DNA of 8,297 nt from Gammaproteobacteria bacterium (GTDB lineage: Bacteria > Pseudomonadota > Gammaproteobacteria > Coxiellales > Coxiellaceae), in the NCBI GenBank assembly GCA_022600315.1, contig JAHZKQ010000266.1:1-8297 (forward strand), read 5' to 3'. Shown piece by piece: positions 1-6,022 of this stretch (its first letter is position 1; each line of letters begins with the position of its first letter). The position numbers and the translations under genes were made by a program. The notes under the pieces are model-generated. The model ran no database searches, was not told the DNA's origin, and was given only the letters and a program-made list of their open reading frames with translations.

Positions 1-67
1 CACCCAAGGCCCACATTAGCCAAGGCTTTAGACTATCGTAAGTTAATTTTTTTGATGTAGATGACAT
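1..67 (-). CDS. N-terminal fragment of an unidentified protein, possibly an MFS transporter (runs off left edge)
   Basis: An ATG at 67-65 on the minus strand opens a frame that stays open to the window edge, giving 22 codons: MSSTSKKLTYDSLKPWLMWA followed by LG. A Shine-Dalgarno-like AAGAGA lies at about 75-80, 7 nt before the ATG. The start is only 17 bp after the lptG stop, so the gene probably ends the phosphatase-lptF-lptG transcription unit. A short polar N-terminus running into a Pro-Trp-Leu-x-Trp-Ala-Leu stretch resembles the beginning of TM1 in some gammaproteobacterial MFS transporters. This is a pattern impression from few residues and the family call is weak. The coding call rests on the start codon, the ribosome site, the spacing and the absence of stops. 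Confidence 0.5.
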   Translation of the reverse strand, partial: MSSTSKKLTYDSLKPWLMWALG

Positions 68-84
68 TTGCTAATCTCTTTTGT

Positions 85-1146
85 TTAACGGATTCGTTTT
101 AATAAAAACAAATAGGCTAATAGAAAACACACTGTTGGCATTAATGCCGCCAATACCGGCGGGAAATTATAAACCACAGTAAGCGGTCCAAAAATTCGGT
201 TTAACATATAAATAATAAAACCCACACTAATGCCAATTAATAAACGCGTTCCCATGCTGGTCATACGTAATGAGCCAAACATAAATGGAATACTTAAACA
301 AATTAACACTAATGTCGTAATCGGCTGCGCCAAACGCTGCCAAAAAGTGAGTTGATATTGCTTGGCATCCAAACCATTTAATTCACGATATTGAATATTC
401 TTCCATAATGCAAACCCCGATTGCTGACCAGCATCTTGATTTAATACCGACAAGTAATGTGGCGACAAGGTAACCATTAACGGCACTAACGGCTGATATT
501 TTGCTAACAGTTGTCCCGATTTAAATAACGTACTATAAGCTTCCTTAAGCCACCAACGGCCATAATGATAACTGCCTGAGTCTGCCCGAGTAATAGCAGA
601 TAATTTTTTATTAGTAAACGAATAAATTTGCACCCCCGTAATATGATTACCTGAATCCACTTTAGCAATATCAATAAAATGATTACCACGTCTTAACCAA
701 ATATGATGGCCGCCATGATGATTATATTTAGCACCCAAAGCATGGGCTTTAATTTGCTCTGCCTTATTTTTTAGCAAAGGGGCAAACCACTGCCCAATCA
801 CAAACATAATTAATGCCACCCACAATGCAGCCTTAACCACGGACCAAGTCAAACGTGCAATCGATACCCCTGCCGCACGCATCACCGTTAACTGACTGCT
901 GTGCGCCAAACGCCCTAAGCCTAATAAACAGCCCATTAACGCGGCAATGGGAAAAAACTGGTAGATTTGCCCTGGCAAAGACATGCCAACGTAAATAATC
1001 GCCGTAGCCACACTATAATTACCGACATTAATATTCGCCAGCTCTTGGATGAAATCCAGAAAACTCCAAATACCTAGCAATACTAACACCACAAAAAATA
1101 AAGTCGCATAAATAGTTTGTCTAAGATAGCGGTCAAGTATGCGCAT
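85..1146 (-). CDS. lptG: LptG, LPS export ABC transporter permease
   Basis: LptG pairs with LptF and two LptB ATPases in the inner membrane to extract LPS and pass it to LptC and the periplasmic bridge. The 353-residue protein has the family layout: three N-terminal membrane segments (about 12-31, 56-80, 100-120), a periplasmic beta-jellyroll domain (about 125-265), and three C-terminal segments (about 270-290, 302-316, 328-349). Recognisable stretches are QFFPIAALMGCLLGLG (63-78), LTVMRAAGVS (86-95) and RIFGPLTVVY (317-326). The ATG overlaps the end of lptF by 14 bp, with a GGGG stretch just upstream, so translational coupling is likely. Oddities: the coupling-helix Glu known as E88 in E. 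coli LptG is Gln85 here (codon CAG at 894-892), and the position of E. coli Lys34 is Ser28. Length and the rest of the sequence look intact. The order after lptF supports LptG rather than LptF. Confidence 0.95.
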   Translation of the reverse strand: MRILDRYLRQTIYATLFFVVLVLLGIWSFLDFIQELANINVGNYSVATAIIYVGMSLPGQIYQFFPIAALMGCLLGLGRLAHSSQLTVMRAAGVSIARLTWSVVKAALWVALIMFVIGQWFAPLLKNKAEQIKAHALGAKYNHHGGHHIWLRRGNHFIDIAKVDSGNHITGVQIYSFTNKKLSAITRADSGSYHYGRWWLKEAYSTLFKSGQLLAKYQPLVPLMVTLSPHYLSVLNQDAGQQSGFALWKNIQYRELNGLDAKQYQLTFWQRLAQPITTLVLICLSIPFMFGSLRMTSMGTRLLIGISVGFIIYMLNRIFGPLTVVYNFPPVLAALMPTVCFLLAYLFLLKRIR

Positions 1147-2239
1147 AAATACCCCGTCTTAGCCGATAAAACTTGCGTCGTTTTAACCACGGATACAAAT
1201 TAAAAATAATTGCCAATAACAATACCACACCGTGAATCCACCACATACCCAGGTTCGGACTTAACGTTCCTTTAGTGATCCAAACCCGACCCAAATACAT
1301 TAAATCAGCATAACCCACATAAATTAAAATCGCAGGAATAAACTTGGCAAATTTACCATTACGTGGATTAATCCGACTTAAAGGAAAACCCAACATCACC
1401 AATATGAAAACTGATAACGGCAATGCCAAGCGCCACTGTAAAATTGCCGCCGCAGCTTTTTTATGTCGCATTTTCCAAAGCTCAAGTGTTGAGGACGACA
1501 AGGACCAATTACTATATTGACGTTTGCTGGCAATCCGGTTAATGCCTAAGCTATTAAACTTCACCAACCTAAAATTTGTCGTACCAACCGTTCCGGTATA
1601 ATGATAACCCTTATGAAAAACCAAAAATTTCCCACCCTTGTTATTCGGATTAGATTGTTGATTAACCGTACTTGCTGTCACCACTTCTAAGCTGCCATTA
1701 CTGTTCGGCTTAATAAAAAATGCTTGATAGAGTTTAGTAGCAGCACTATTACGCGCCTTGGCATAAAACACACTATCGTTAGGTAAAGTTTGAAATCGAT
1801 GTGGCATGATTTTATCAACTGTGATATTTTGTAGCGAATTATTTAACACTTCAATTTGTGCTCGCTCAGCCAAAGGTTCGATCCAAAACATTAATACACT
1901 CACTGCGATAAAAATGGGTACGGCTGCTAGCATCACAATACGTAATATTTTAGTGTGACTGATTCCACAAGCCGACATCACCGTCATTTCATGATCAGTA
2001 TAAAACCGGCCAAAGACTAACAGAATCGCCAAATACAAACCTAATGGCAAAAGATAACCTAATAATAAAGGCACTTGCAAAGCAGAAATTTGCAGCACGG
2101 TTGTTAAGGTGATACCGCCTTTTGCAGCAATTTTTAGAAAATGCGTGAATTGATTGGTAATAAAAATCAATAATACAATTAGCGTAATCGCAATTGTATT
2201 AAGATAAAGCTCTCGAGTAATGTAGCGTGATAAAATCAA
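1133..2239 (-). CDS. lptF: LptF, LPS export ABC transporter permease, TTG start
   Basis: LptF is the partner permease of LptG in the LptB2FG extractor; its periplasmic jellyroll accepts LPS and passes it to LptC. The 368-residue protein begins MILSRYITRE, matching the E. coli start MIIIRYLVRE in register. It has membrane segments at about 13-33, 55-78, 98-120, 268-286, 299-317 and 332-350, and a periplasmic domain between the third and fourth. The coupling helix reads GRFYTDHEMTVMSACG (77-92) and keeps Glu84, the same number as in E. coli LptF. The start is TTG at 2239-2237: a TAG lies in the same frame three codons upstream, so no upstream start is possible, and the next Met is residue 85. 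The ribosome site is weak (GGTAG about 6 nt upstream). The gene begins 6 bp after the phosphatase stop and overlaps lptG. Confidence 0.94.
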   Translation of the reverse strand: MILSRYITRELYLNTIAITLIVLLIFITNQFTHFLKIAAKGGITLTTVLQISALQVPLLLGYLLPLGLYLAILLVFGRFYTDHEMTVMSACGISHTKILRIVMLAAVPIFIAVSVLMFWIEPLAERAQIEVLNNSLQNITVDKIMPHRFQTLPNDSVFYAKARNSAATKLYQAFFIKPNSNGSLEVVTASTVNQQSNPNNKGGKFLVFHKGYHYTGTVGTTNFRLVKFNSLGINRIASKRQYSNWSLSSSTLELWKMRHKKAAAAILQWRLALPLSVFILVMLGFPLSRINPRNGKFAKFIPAILIYVGYADLMYLGRVWITKGTLSPNLGMWWIHGVVLLLAIIFNLYPWLKRRKFYRLRRGIYAHT

Positions 2240-2245
2240 ATTTAA

Positions 2246-2863
2246 CTACCAATGTATTTGTTTAGCCCACTGCAACAAATGCAAACGACTGCTATGCCAA
2301 TGATTTTTTAAAAGCCATGCTTGGTAACGCGAAACAACCAAATAACCCACACTACGTTTGGAAAATACGCCATAATGCCAGCTCAACTGACGACCCGCTT
2401 GAGCAATACTTTCACCTTGCAACAATAACACTAACATGGATGCCAAACCGGTTCGATCACTGCCACTTTGACAATGAAACAATAACGGGCGCCCCGCATG
2501 CATTAGCACCGCTAATAATCGCTTTAATTTGGCCGTGCTAGGCAACCTATATGCCGATAAGGCAATATCAACGTGTTTAATACCGAGCTGATGCGCAACG
2601 GCCAGCTCTTGCCGATACCAAGCTTGCGTCCTGTTCGGCCCACGCAGATTTAATATCGTCTTAATGTGTTTGGCATAAACAATTTGCCGCAAGGTATTGG
2701 CAGAAACTTGAGCGCTGCGATACACCTCACCAGCAAGCACTGCATGCAAATTATCGCGCCGCAAAAGATAACTCCCAGCGGCTAAAACAACCAATAAAGC
2801 CAGACAAGCCAATAAGCATCGAGCCCATCGCCAATGTCGAAATCTTGAAATTTTTAACGGCAA
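2246..2863 (-). CDS. Membrane-anchored tyrosine/dual-specificity-type phosphatase
   Basis: This is a 205-residue Cys-dependent phosphatase. The signature HCQSGSDRTG (130-139) gives the P-loop CX5R with nucleophile Cys131 and Arg137. Upstream are family stretches AGEVYRSAQ (44-52), TILNLRGPN (69-77) and VDIALSAYRLPS (98-109); Asp99 is a candidate general acid. Residues 16-34 form one hydrophobic segment after a basic N-terminus (K4, R7, R9, R12, R15), suggesting an uncleaved anchor with the catalytic domain on the periplasmic side by the positive-inside rule (inference). The TTG start is fixed by an in-frame TAG upstream and a GGAG eight nt before it. It heads the lptF-lptG unit and stops 6 bp before lptF in the same frame. 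The substrate is unknown: phosphoprotein, phospholipid, lipid A or isoprenoid phosphate are all open. The LPS-export context mildly favours an envelope substrate. Confidence 0.88.
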   Translation of the reverse strand: MPLKISRFRHWRWARCLLACLALLVVLAAGSYLLRRDNLHAVLAGEVYRSAQVSANTLRQIVYAKHIKTILNLRGPNRTQAWYRQELAVAHQLGIKHVDIALSAYRLPSTAKLKRLLAVLMHAGRPLLFHCQSGSDRTGLASMLVLLLQGESIAQAGRQLSWHYGVFSKRSVGYLVVSRYQAWLLKNHWHSSRLHLLQWAKQIHW

Positions 2864-2871
2864 CTGCTTAA

Positions 2872-2875
2872 CTCC
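2872..2875 (-). promoter_or_regulatory. Shine-Dalgarno that fixes the phosphatase TTG start
   Basis: On the minus strand GGAG sits 8 nt before the TTG at 2863-2861. The same frame is closed by TAG a few codons upstream and offers no ATG or GTG between, so this site decides the start. Confidence 0.65.
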
Positions 2876-2905
2876 ACACTAGTCTTCTGAAAATACTGAC
2901 AAGTC

Positions 2906-2928
2906 GGCCGTTTTATGAAAAAATGGCC
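2906..2928. repeat. Inverted repeat / hairpin in the divergent region
   Basis: The arms GGCCGTTTT (2906-2914) and AAAATGGCC (2920-2928) enclose a 5 nt loop, ATGAA. All nine positions pair on the plus strand if one G-U wobble is allowed; on the minus strand that pair is an A-C mismatch. Outside the stem, TGAC (2897-2900) faces GTCA (2931-2934), which could extend it across a small internal loop. It lies downstream of the minus-strand promoter, so it may be a leader structure or a protein-binding site. The short T run does not follow the stem, so it is not a standard terminator. Confidence 0.4.
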
Positions 2929-2955
2929 TCGTCATGAGCCTCACCCAAACGGATT

Positions 2956-2985
2956 AGTGTAGCAGATTGTTTTTAGCGCTGTCAC
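2956..2985 (-). promoter_or_regulatory. Sigma70-type promoter for phosphatase-lptF-lptG
   Basis: Reading the minus strand, a -35 GTGACA (2985-2980, five of six consensus matches) and a -10 TACACT (2961-2956, four of six) are separated by 18 bp. TGC directly before the -10 makes it an extended -10. The expected RNA start is near 2949, giving a leader of roughly 85 nt before the phosphatase TTG. The hairpin at 2906-2928 lies in that leader. The promoter is recognised by eye only. Confidence 0.5.
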
Positions 2986-2990
2986 AAATT

Positions 2991-3020
2991 TTCACAAGTC
3001 GGGGTCAGGTCATTTTTAAC
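2991..3020 (+). promoter_or_regulatory. Candidate valS promoter (weak)
   Basis: TTCACA (2991-2996, five of six matches to -35) is followed after 18 bp by TTTAAC (3015-3020, four of six matches to -10). Initiation would fall near 3027, leaving a leader of only about 13 nt before the valS ATG. A weak CGAG (3029-3032) is the only ribosome-site candidate. No better plus-strand promoter was seen in the 176 bp gap, but an unrecognised one is possible. Confidence 0.25.
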
Positions 3021-3039
3021 ACAGATAACGAGCAACAGC

Positions 3040-5790
3040 ATGCAAAAGACCTATGAGCCACAGACCATCGAAACGCATTGGGCTAATTTCTGGGAACAAC
3101 AACACTACTTTGAACCAAACGGCGAAGGCCAGCCCTACTGCATCATGCTGCCACCACCCAATGTTACTGGCACCTTACATATGGGCCATGGTTTTCAACA
3201 TACCCTGATGGACGTGCTAATGCGTCAAAAACGGATGCAAGGCCAACGCAGTCTTTGGCAAGCCGGCACCGATCACGCTGGCATTGCCACCCAAATGGTC
3301 ATCGAGCGGCAACTCGAAACTGAAGGCCTAACGCGCCATGATCTTGGCCGCGAAGAATTTATCAAGAAGGTTTGGCTGTGGCGTGATAAATCCGGCGGCA
3401 TTATTACCCAACAAATCCGGCGCATGGGCAACTCATTGGCCTGGTCTCGTGAGCGCTTTAGCTTGGATGAGCAAGTCTCACGCGCCACCAACGAAGCCTT
3501 TATTCGTTTATATAATGACGGTTTAATTTACCGCGGCAAGCGTTTAGTGAATTGGGACCCGAAATTAAATACTGCGATTTCTGACCTTGAAGTAAATAAT
3601 CAACTCGAGTCTGGTCAGCTGTGGCATATTCGCTATCCTTTAAGCGATGGTAAAAGCCATCTTGTGGTTGCTACCACCCGCCCCGAAACCATGCTTGGCG
3701 ATACGGCGGTTGCCGTACATCCTGAAGATGAACGTTATCAAAATTTAATTGGGAAGAAAATTAAATTGCCATTAACAATGCGTGAAATCCCAATTATTGC
3801 CGATGCACAAGTGGATCGTGAGTTTGGTACCGGCTGCGTGAAAATCACTCCGGCGCATGACTTCAATGATCATGCCATGGGACAGCGCCATAAACTGCCC
3901 ATAATTAATATTTTTGATTCCAAAGCGCATACTAATGAAAATGTTCCAGAAAAATATCGTAACCTCGAACGTTTTAAAGCTCGCAAACAAATCGTTAACG
4001 ATTTAAAAGCCTTGGACTTAATTGACAAGATTGAACCACACCAAAGCAACGTGCCACGCGGTGATCGCTCCGGCGCGGTGATTGAACCTTTACTGACAGA
4101 TCAATGGTTTGTAAAAACCGAAGGTCTAGCGAAACGCGCCATAGAGGTAGTGAAAAACGGCAAATTAAAAATTATCCCAGAAAACTGGACAAAGACCTAT
4201 CTACAATGGCTGAACAATATTCAAGATTGGTGCATTAGCCGTCAACTTTGGTGGGGGCAACGCATCCCGGTTTGGTATGATGATGCAGGCAAATATTATG
4301 TTGGCCATAACGAACAAGAAGTTCGCAAGCAACATCACCTTGCCAACGACATCACCTTGCAACAAGATGATGATGTATTAGATACTTGGTTTACCGCCAG
4401 CTTATGGCCATTTTCAAGTTTAGGTTGGCCCGAACAAACCCCAGAACTTAAAACATTTTACCCCAGCAGTGTGTTAATCACCGGCTTTGATATTATCTTT
4501 TTTTGGGTCGCGCGCATGGTAATGATGGGTCTGTATTTAATGGACGATGTCCCCTTTCGTGAAGTCTATATTACTGGTTTAATTCGCGATAGCCACGGCC
4601 ATAAAATGTCAAAAACCAAAGGCAATATTTTAGATCCCATTGATTTAATCGATGGCATTGATTTGACCACCTTAACTGAAAAACGCACCCGCGGCTTAAT
4701 GCAACCGAAAATGGCAGAAAAAATTAAGGCCCAAACCCAAAAAGAATTTCCCGATGGTATTAGTGCCCACGGCACTGATGCCTTACGCTTTACCTTTTGT
4801 GCACTGGCAAACACCGGGCGTGATATCAATTTTGATATGCAACGTATCGCTGGCTATCGAAATTTTTGCAACAAACTTTGGAATGCTGCACGCTTTGTAT
4901 TAGCCAATAGCGAAGATTTTAAACCTGGCGCTAAAGTTGAATATTCAATTAGTGATGATTGGATACGCTCAGTGTTACAACAGACCATTGAACGCGTTAA
5001 CACTGAGCTTGATCGCTATCGTTTTGATCTAGCCGCACAAGCTTTATATGAATTTATCTGGAATGAATATTGCGACTGGTACTTAGAATTAACTAAATGT
5101 ATTTTAAGCGATACTACTGCAAGCTCTGCGAAGAAAAATGCTGTGCATGCAACTTTACTTGAAGTTTTAGAAACTATTTTACGTCTTGCTCATCCACTGA
5201 TGCCTTATATCACCGAAGAAATCTGGCAGCAAATTAGCAAAAAATTAGCCCTAAAAGGCAACAGCATTATGCTACAGGCTTATCCTGAAGTGAATCCTAA
5301 ACAAATCAATAAAACGGCATTAGAAGCAATTAACTGGCTGAAAAATATTGTCTCTGGCATTCGCAATATCCGTGGCGAAATGGGAATCTCACCGGCCGTA
5401 AAGGTAACGGCAATTTTCAATAAAGGCAGCAAGGCTGATAAGACTTACTGCCAGCAGAGCGAAGAGATAATTAAAACTCTGGCGAAATTAAATGATATCA
5501 CATGGTCAGATAAGATCCCTGAGGTTAATGCTTCAACTGTTATTGGCACGCTGGATATTCATATCCCACTAGCCGGCGTGGTTGATAAAACCCAGGAATT
5601 AAAACGCCTGGAAAAAGAAATCGCCAAACTTGAAAAAGAACAGCTAAAATCCCAGCAAAAACTCAACAATAAAAACTATGTCGATAAGGCCCCTGTGGCA
5701 GTCGTTGACCTTGAGCGTCAGCGCCTAACGGATACTGAAACTACCCTGCAAAAGCTGCAAGCGCATTATGCGCGGATTAAGTCTTTGTAA
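3040..5790 (+). CDS. valS: ValRS, valine--tRNA ligase
   Basis: This cytoplasmic class I synthetase charges tRNA-Val with valine using ATP and edits mischarged threonine. The 916-residue protein is complete and slightly shorter than E. coli ValS (951). The ATP site shows PPPNVTGTLHMGH (38-50, HIGH-type HMGH at 47-50) and, much later, KMSKTKGN (522-529). The editing (CP1) domain is about 190-345, with ATTRPETMLGDTAVAVHPED (211-230) and GCVKITPAHDFND (265-277). DVLDTWFTASLWPFSSLGWP (445-464) is the conserved Trp-rich stretch of ValRS. An alpha-helical anticodon-binding domain follows (about 625-790), and residues from about 848 form the Lys/Glu-rich coiled-coil arm that grips tRNA. The start matches the family N-terminus. 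Hand counts give about 53% GC at 3181-3480 and 37% at 4861-5160, a marked internal drift. The final Ser of KMSKS is Thr526. Confidence 0.97.
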   Translation: MQKTYEPQTIETHWANFWEQQHYFEPNGEGQPYCIMLPPPNVTGTLHMGHGFQHTLMDVLMRQKRMQGQRSLWQAGTDHAGIATQMVIERQLETEGLTRHDLGREEFIKKVWLWRDKSGGIITQQIRRMGNSLAWSRERFSLDEQVSRATNEAFIRLYNDGLIYRGKRLVNWDPKLNTAISDLEVNNQLESGQLWHIRYPLSDGKSHLVVATTRPETMLGDTAVAVHPEDERYQNLIGKKIKLPLTMREIPIIADAQVDREFGTGCVKITPAHDFNDHAMGQRHKLPIINIFDSKAHTNENVPEKYRNLERFKARKQIVNDLKALDLIDKIEPHQSNVPRGDRSGAVIEPLLTDQWFVKTEGLAKRAIEVVKNGKLKIIPENWTKTYLQWLNNIQDWCISRQLWWGQRIPVWYDDAGKYYVGHNEQEVRKQHHLANDITLQQDDDVLDTWFTASLWPFSSLGWPEQTPELKTFYPSSVLITGFDIIFFWVARMVMMGLYLMDDVPFREVYITGLIRDSHGHKMSKTKGNILDPIDLIDGIDLTTLTEKRTRGLMQPKMAEKIKAQTQKEFPDGISAHGTDALRFTFCALANTGRDINFDMQRIAGYRNFCNKLWNAARFVLANSEDFKPGAKVEYSISDDWIRSVLQQTIERVNTELDRYRFDLAAQALYEFIWNEYCDWYLELTKCILSDTTASSAKKNAVHATLLEVLETILRLAHPLMPYITEEIWQQISKKLALKGNSIMLQAYPEVNPKQINKTALEAINWLKNIVSGIRNIRGEMGISPAVKVTAIFNKGSKADKTYCQQSEEIIKTLAKLNDITWSDKIPEVNASTVIGTLDIHIPLAGVVDKTQELKRLEKEIAKLEKEQLKSQQKLNNKNYVDKAPVAVVDLERQRLTDTETTLQKLQAHYARIKSL

Positions 5791-5863
5791 CACCAGCTAT
5801 TCTTAGTTAATTAAAATCAACTAGTTACATAATATATGATTATGCTTTATAAGTTTGCATTGT

Positions 5864-5886
5864 AATTCATTGATAAATAATGAATT
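5864..5886 (+). terminator. Possible weak terminator hairpin after valS
   Basis: AATTCATT (5864-5871) and AATGAATT (5879-5886) form a perfect 8 bp inverted repeat with a 7 nt loop, followed by TTAATTT. It is 73 bp after the valS stop. The stem has only one G-C pair, so as an intrinsic terminator it would be poor. A regulator-binding palindrome is an equal alternative. Confidence 0.25.
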
Positions 5887-5925
5887 TTAATTTAGAGGTT
5901 GCAGGATTTTTTCAAGATCATCTAC

Positions 5926-5931
5926 TATACT
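5926..5931 (+). promoter_or_regulatory. Candidate -10 for the patatin gene
   Basis: TATACT matches five of six -10 positions and lies 91 bp before the patatin ATG. No matching -35 sits at 16-18 bp; the nearest TTG-containing hexamer, TTGCAG at 5899-5904, is 21 bp away. The promoter may depend on an activator, or the hexamer may be chance in AT-rich DNA. Confidence 0.3.
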
Positions 5932-5999
5932 CCAGACATAGTTTCTTAAAGCTATTAAAAATATGATGTTAAACAATAAACCTAGAAAGTACATAAAAT

Positions 6000-6022
6000 A
6001 AAGAAAGGAAGGAGAAGGAAAG
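6000..6022 (+). promoter_or_regulatory. Strong ribosome binding site of the patatin gene
   Basis: An unbroken purine run precedes the ATG at 6023 and includes AAGGAAGGAGAAGG (6005-6018). The core AAGGAG (6009-6014) is 8 nt from the ATG. It is far stronger than the ribosome sites of lptF, lptG or valS here, and it fixes the start codon. Confidence 0.75.

Larger units (their letters stand above)
2899..3002 (+). repeat. Pair of 9 bp direct repeats, ACAAGTCGG
   Basis: ACAAGTCGG occurs at 2899-2907 and again at 2994-3002, with start points 95 bp apart, flanking the divergent promoter region. The left copy runs into the hairpin arm. The right copy runs into GGTCAGGTC, making a stretch AAGTCGGGGTCAGGTC that resembles motifs dispersed in some gammaproteobacterial genomes. 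This may be chance in a short AT-rich spacer. Confidence 0.3.
5791..6022. other. AT-rich intergenic spacer between valS and the patatin gene
   Basis: The 232 bp spacer is strikingly AT-rich and holds no plausible gene in either strand. It contains one perfect 8 bp inverted repeat, one good -10-like hexamer and a purine tract before the next gene, each listed separately. No tRNA-like fold, insertion-sequence end or attachment-site duplication was recognised. Confidence 0.6.

Noticed and set aside
1133..1146. Frameshift between lptF and lptG
   Set aside because: Both proteins are full-length with proper ends; the 14 bp overlap is a normal coupled junction.
2317..2541. Plus-strand ORF of 74 codons opposite the phosphatase
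   Set aside because: It lies antisense to a conserved catalytic gene, has no ribosome site or family resemblance, and is explained by codon use of the real gene. The same holds for ORFs antisense to valS, the patatin gene and the RND gene.
2864..3039. T-box or attenuator controlling valS
   Set aside because: T-box leaders belong mainly to Firmicutes. The predicted valS leader is very short, and no leader peptide with Val codons or terminator with a T tract was found.
5945..5959. PmrA-like box before the patatin gene
   Set aside because: CTTAAA and ATTAAA are present, but the two TTAA cores are 9 bp apart rather than the 11 bp I expect, and the site lies downstream of the only good -10 candidate.
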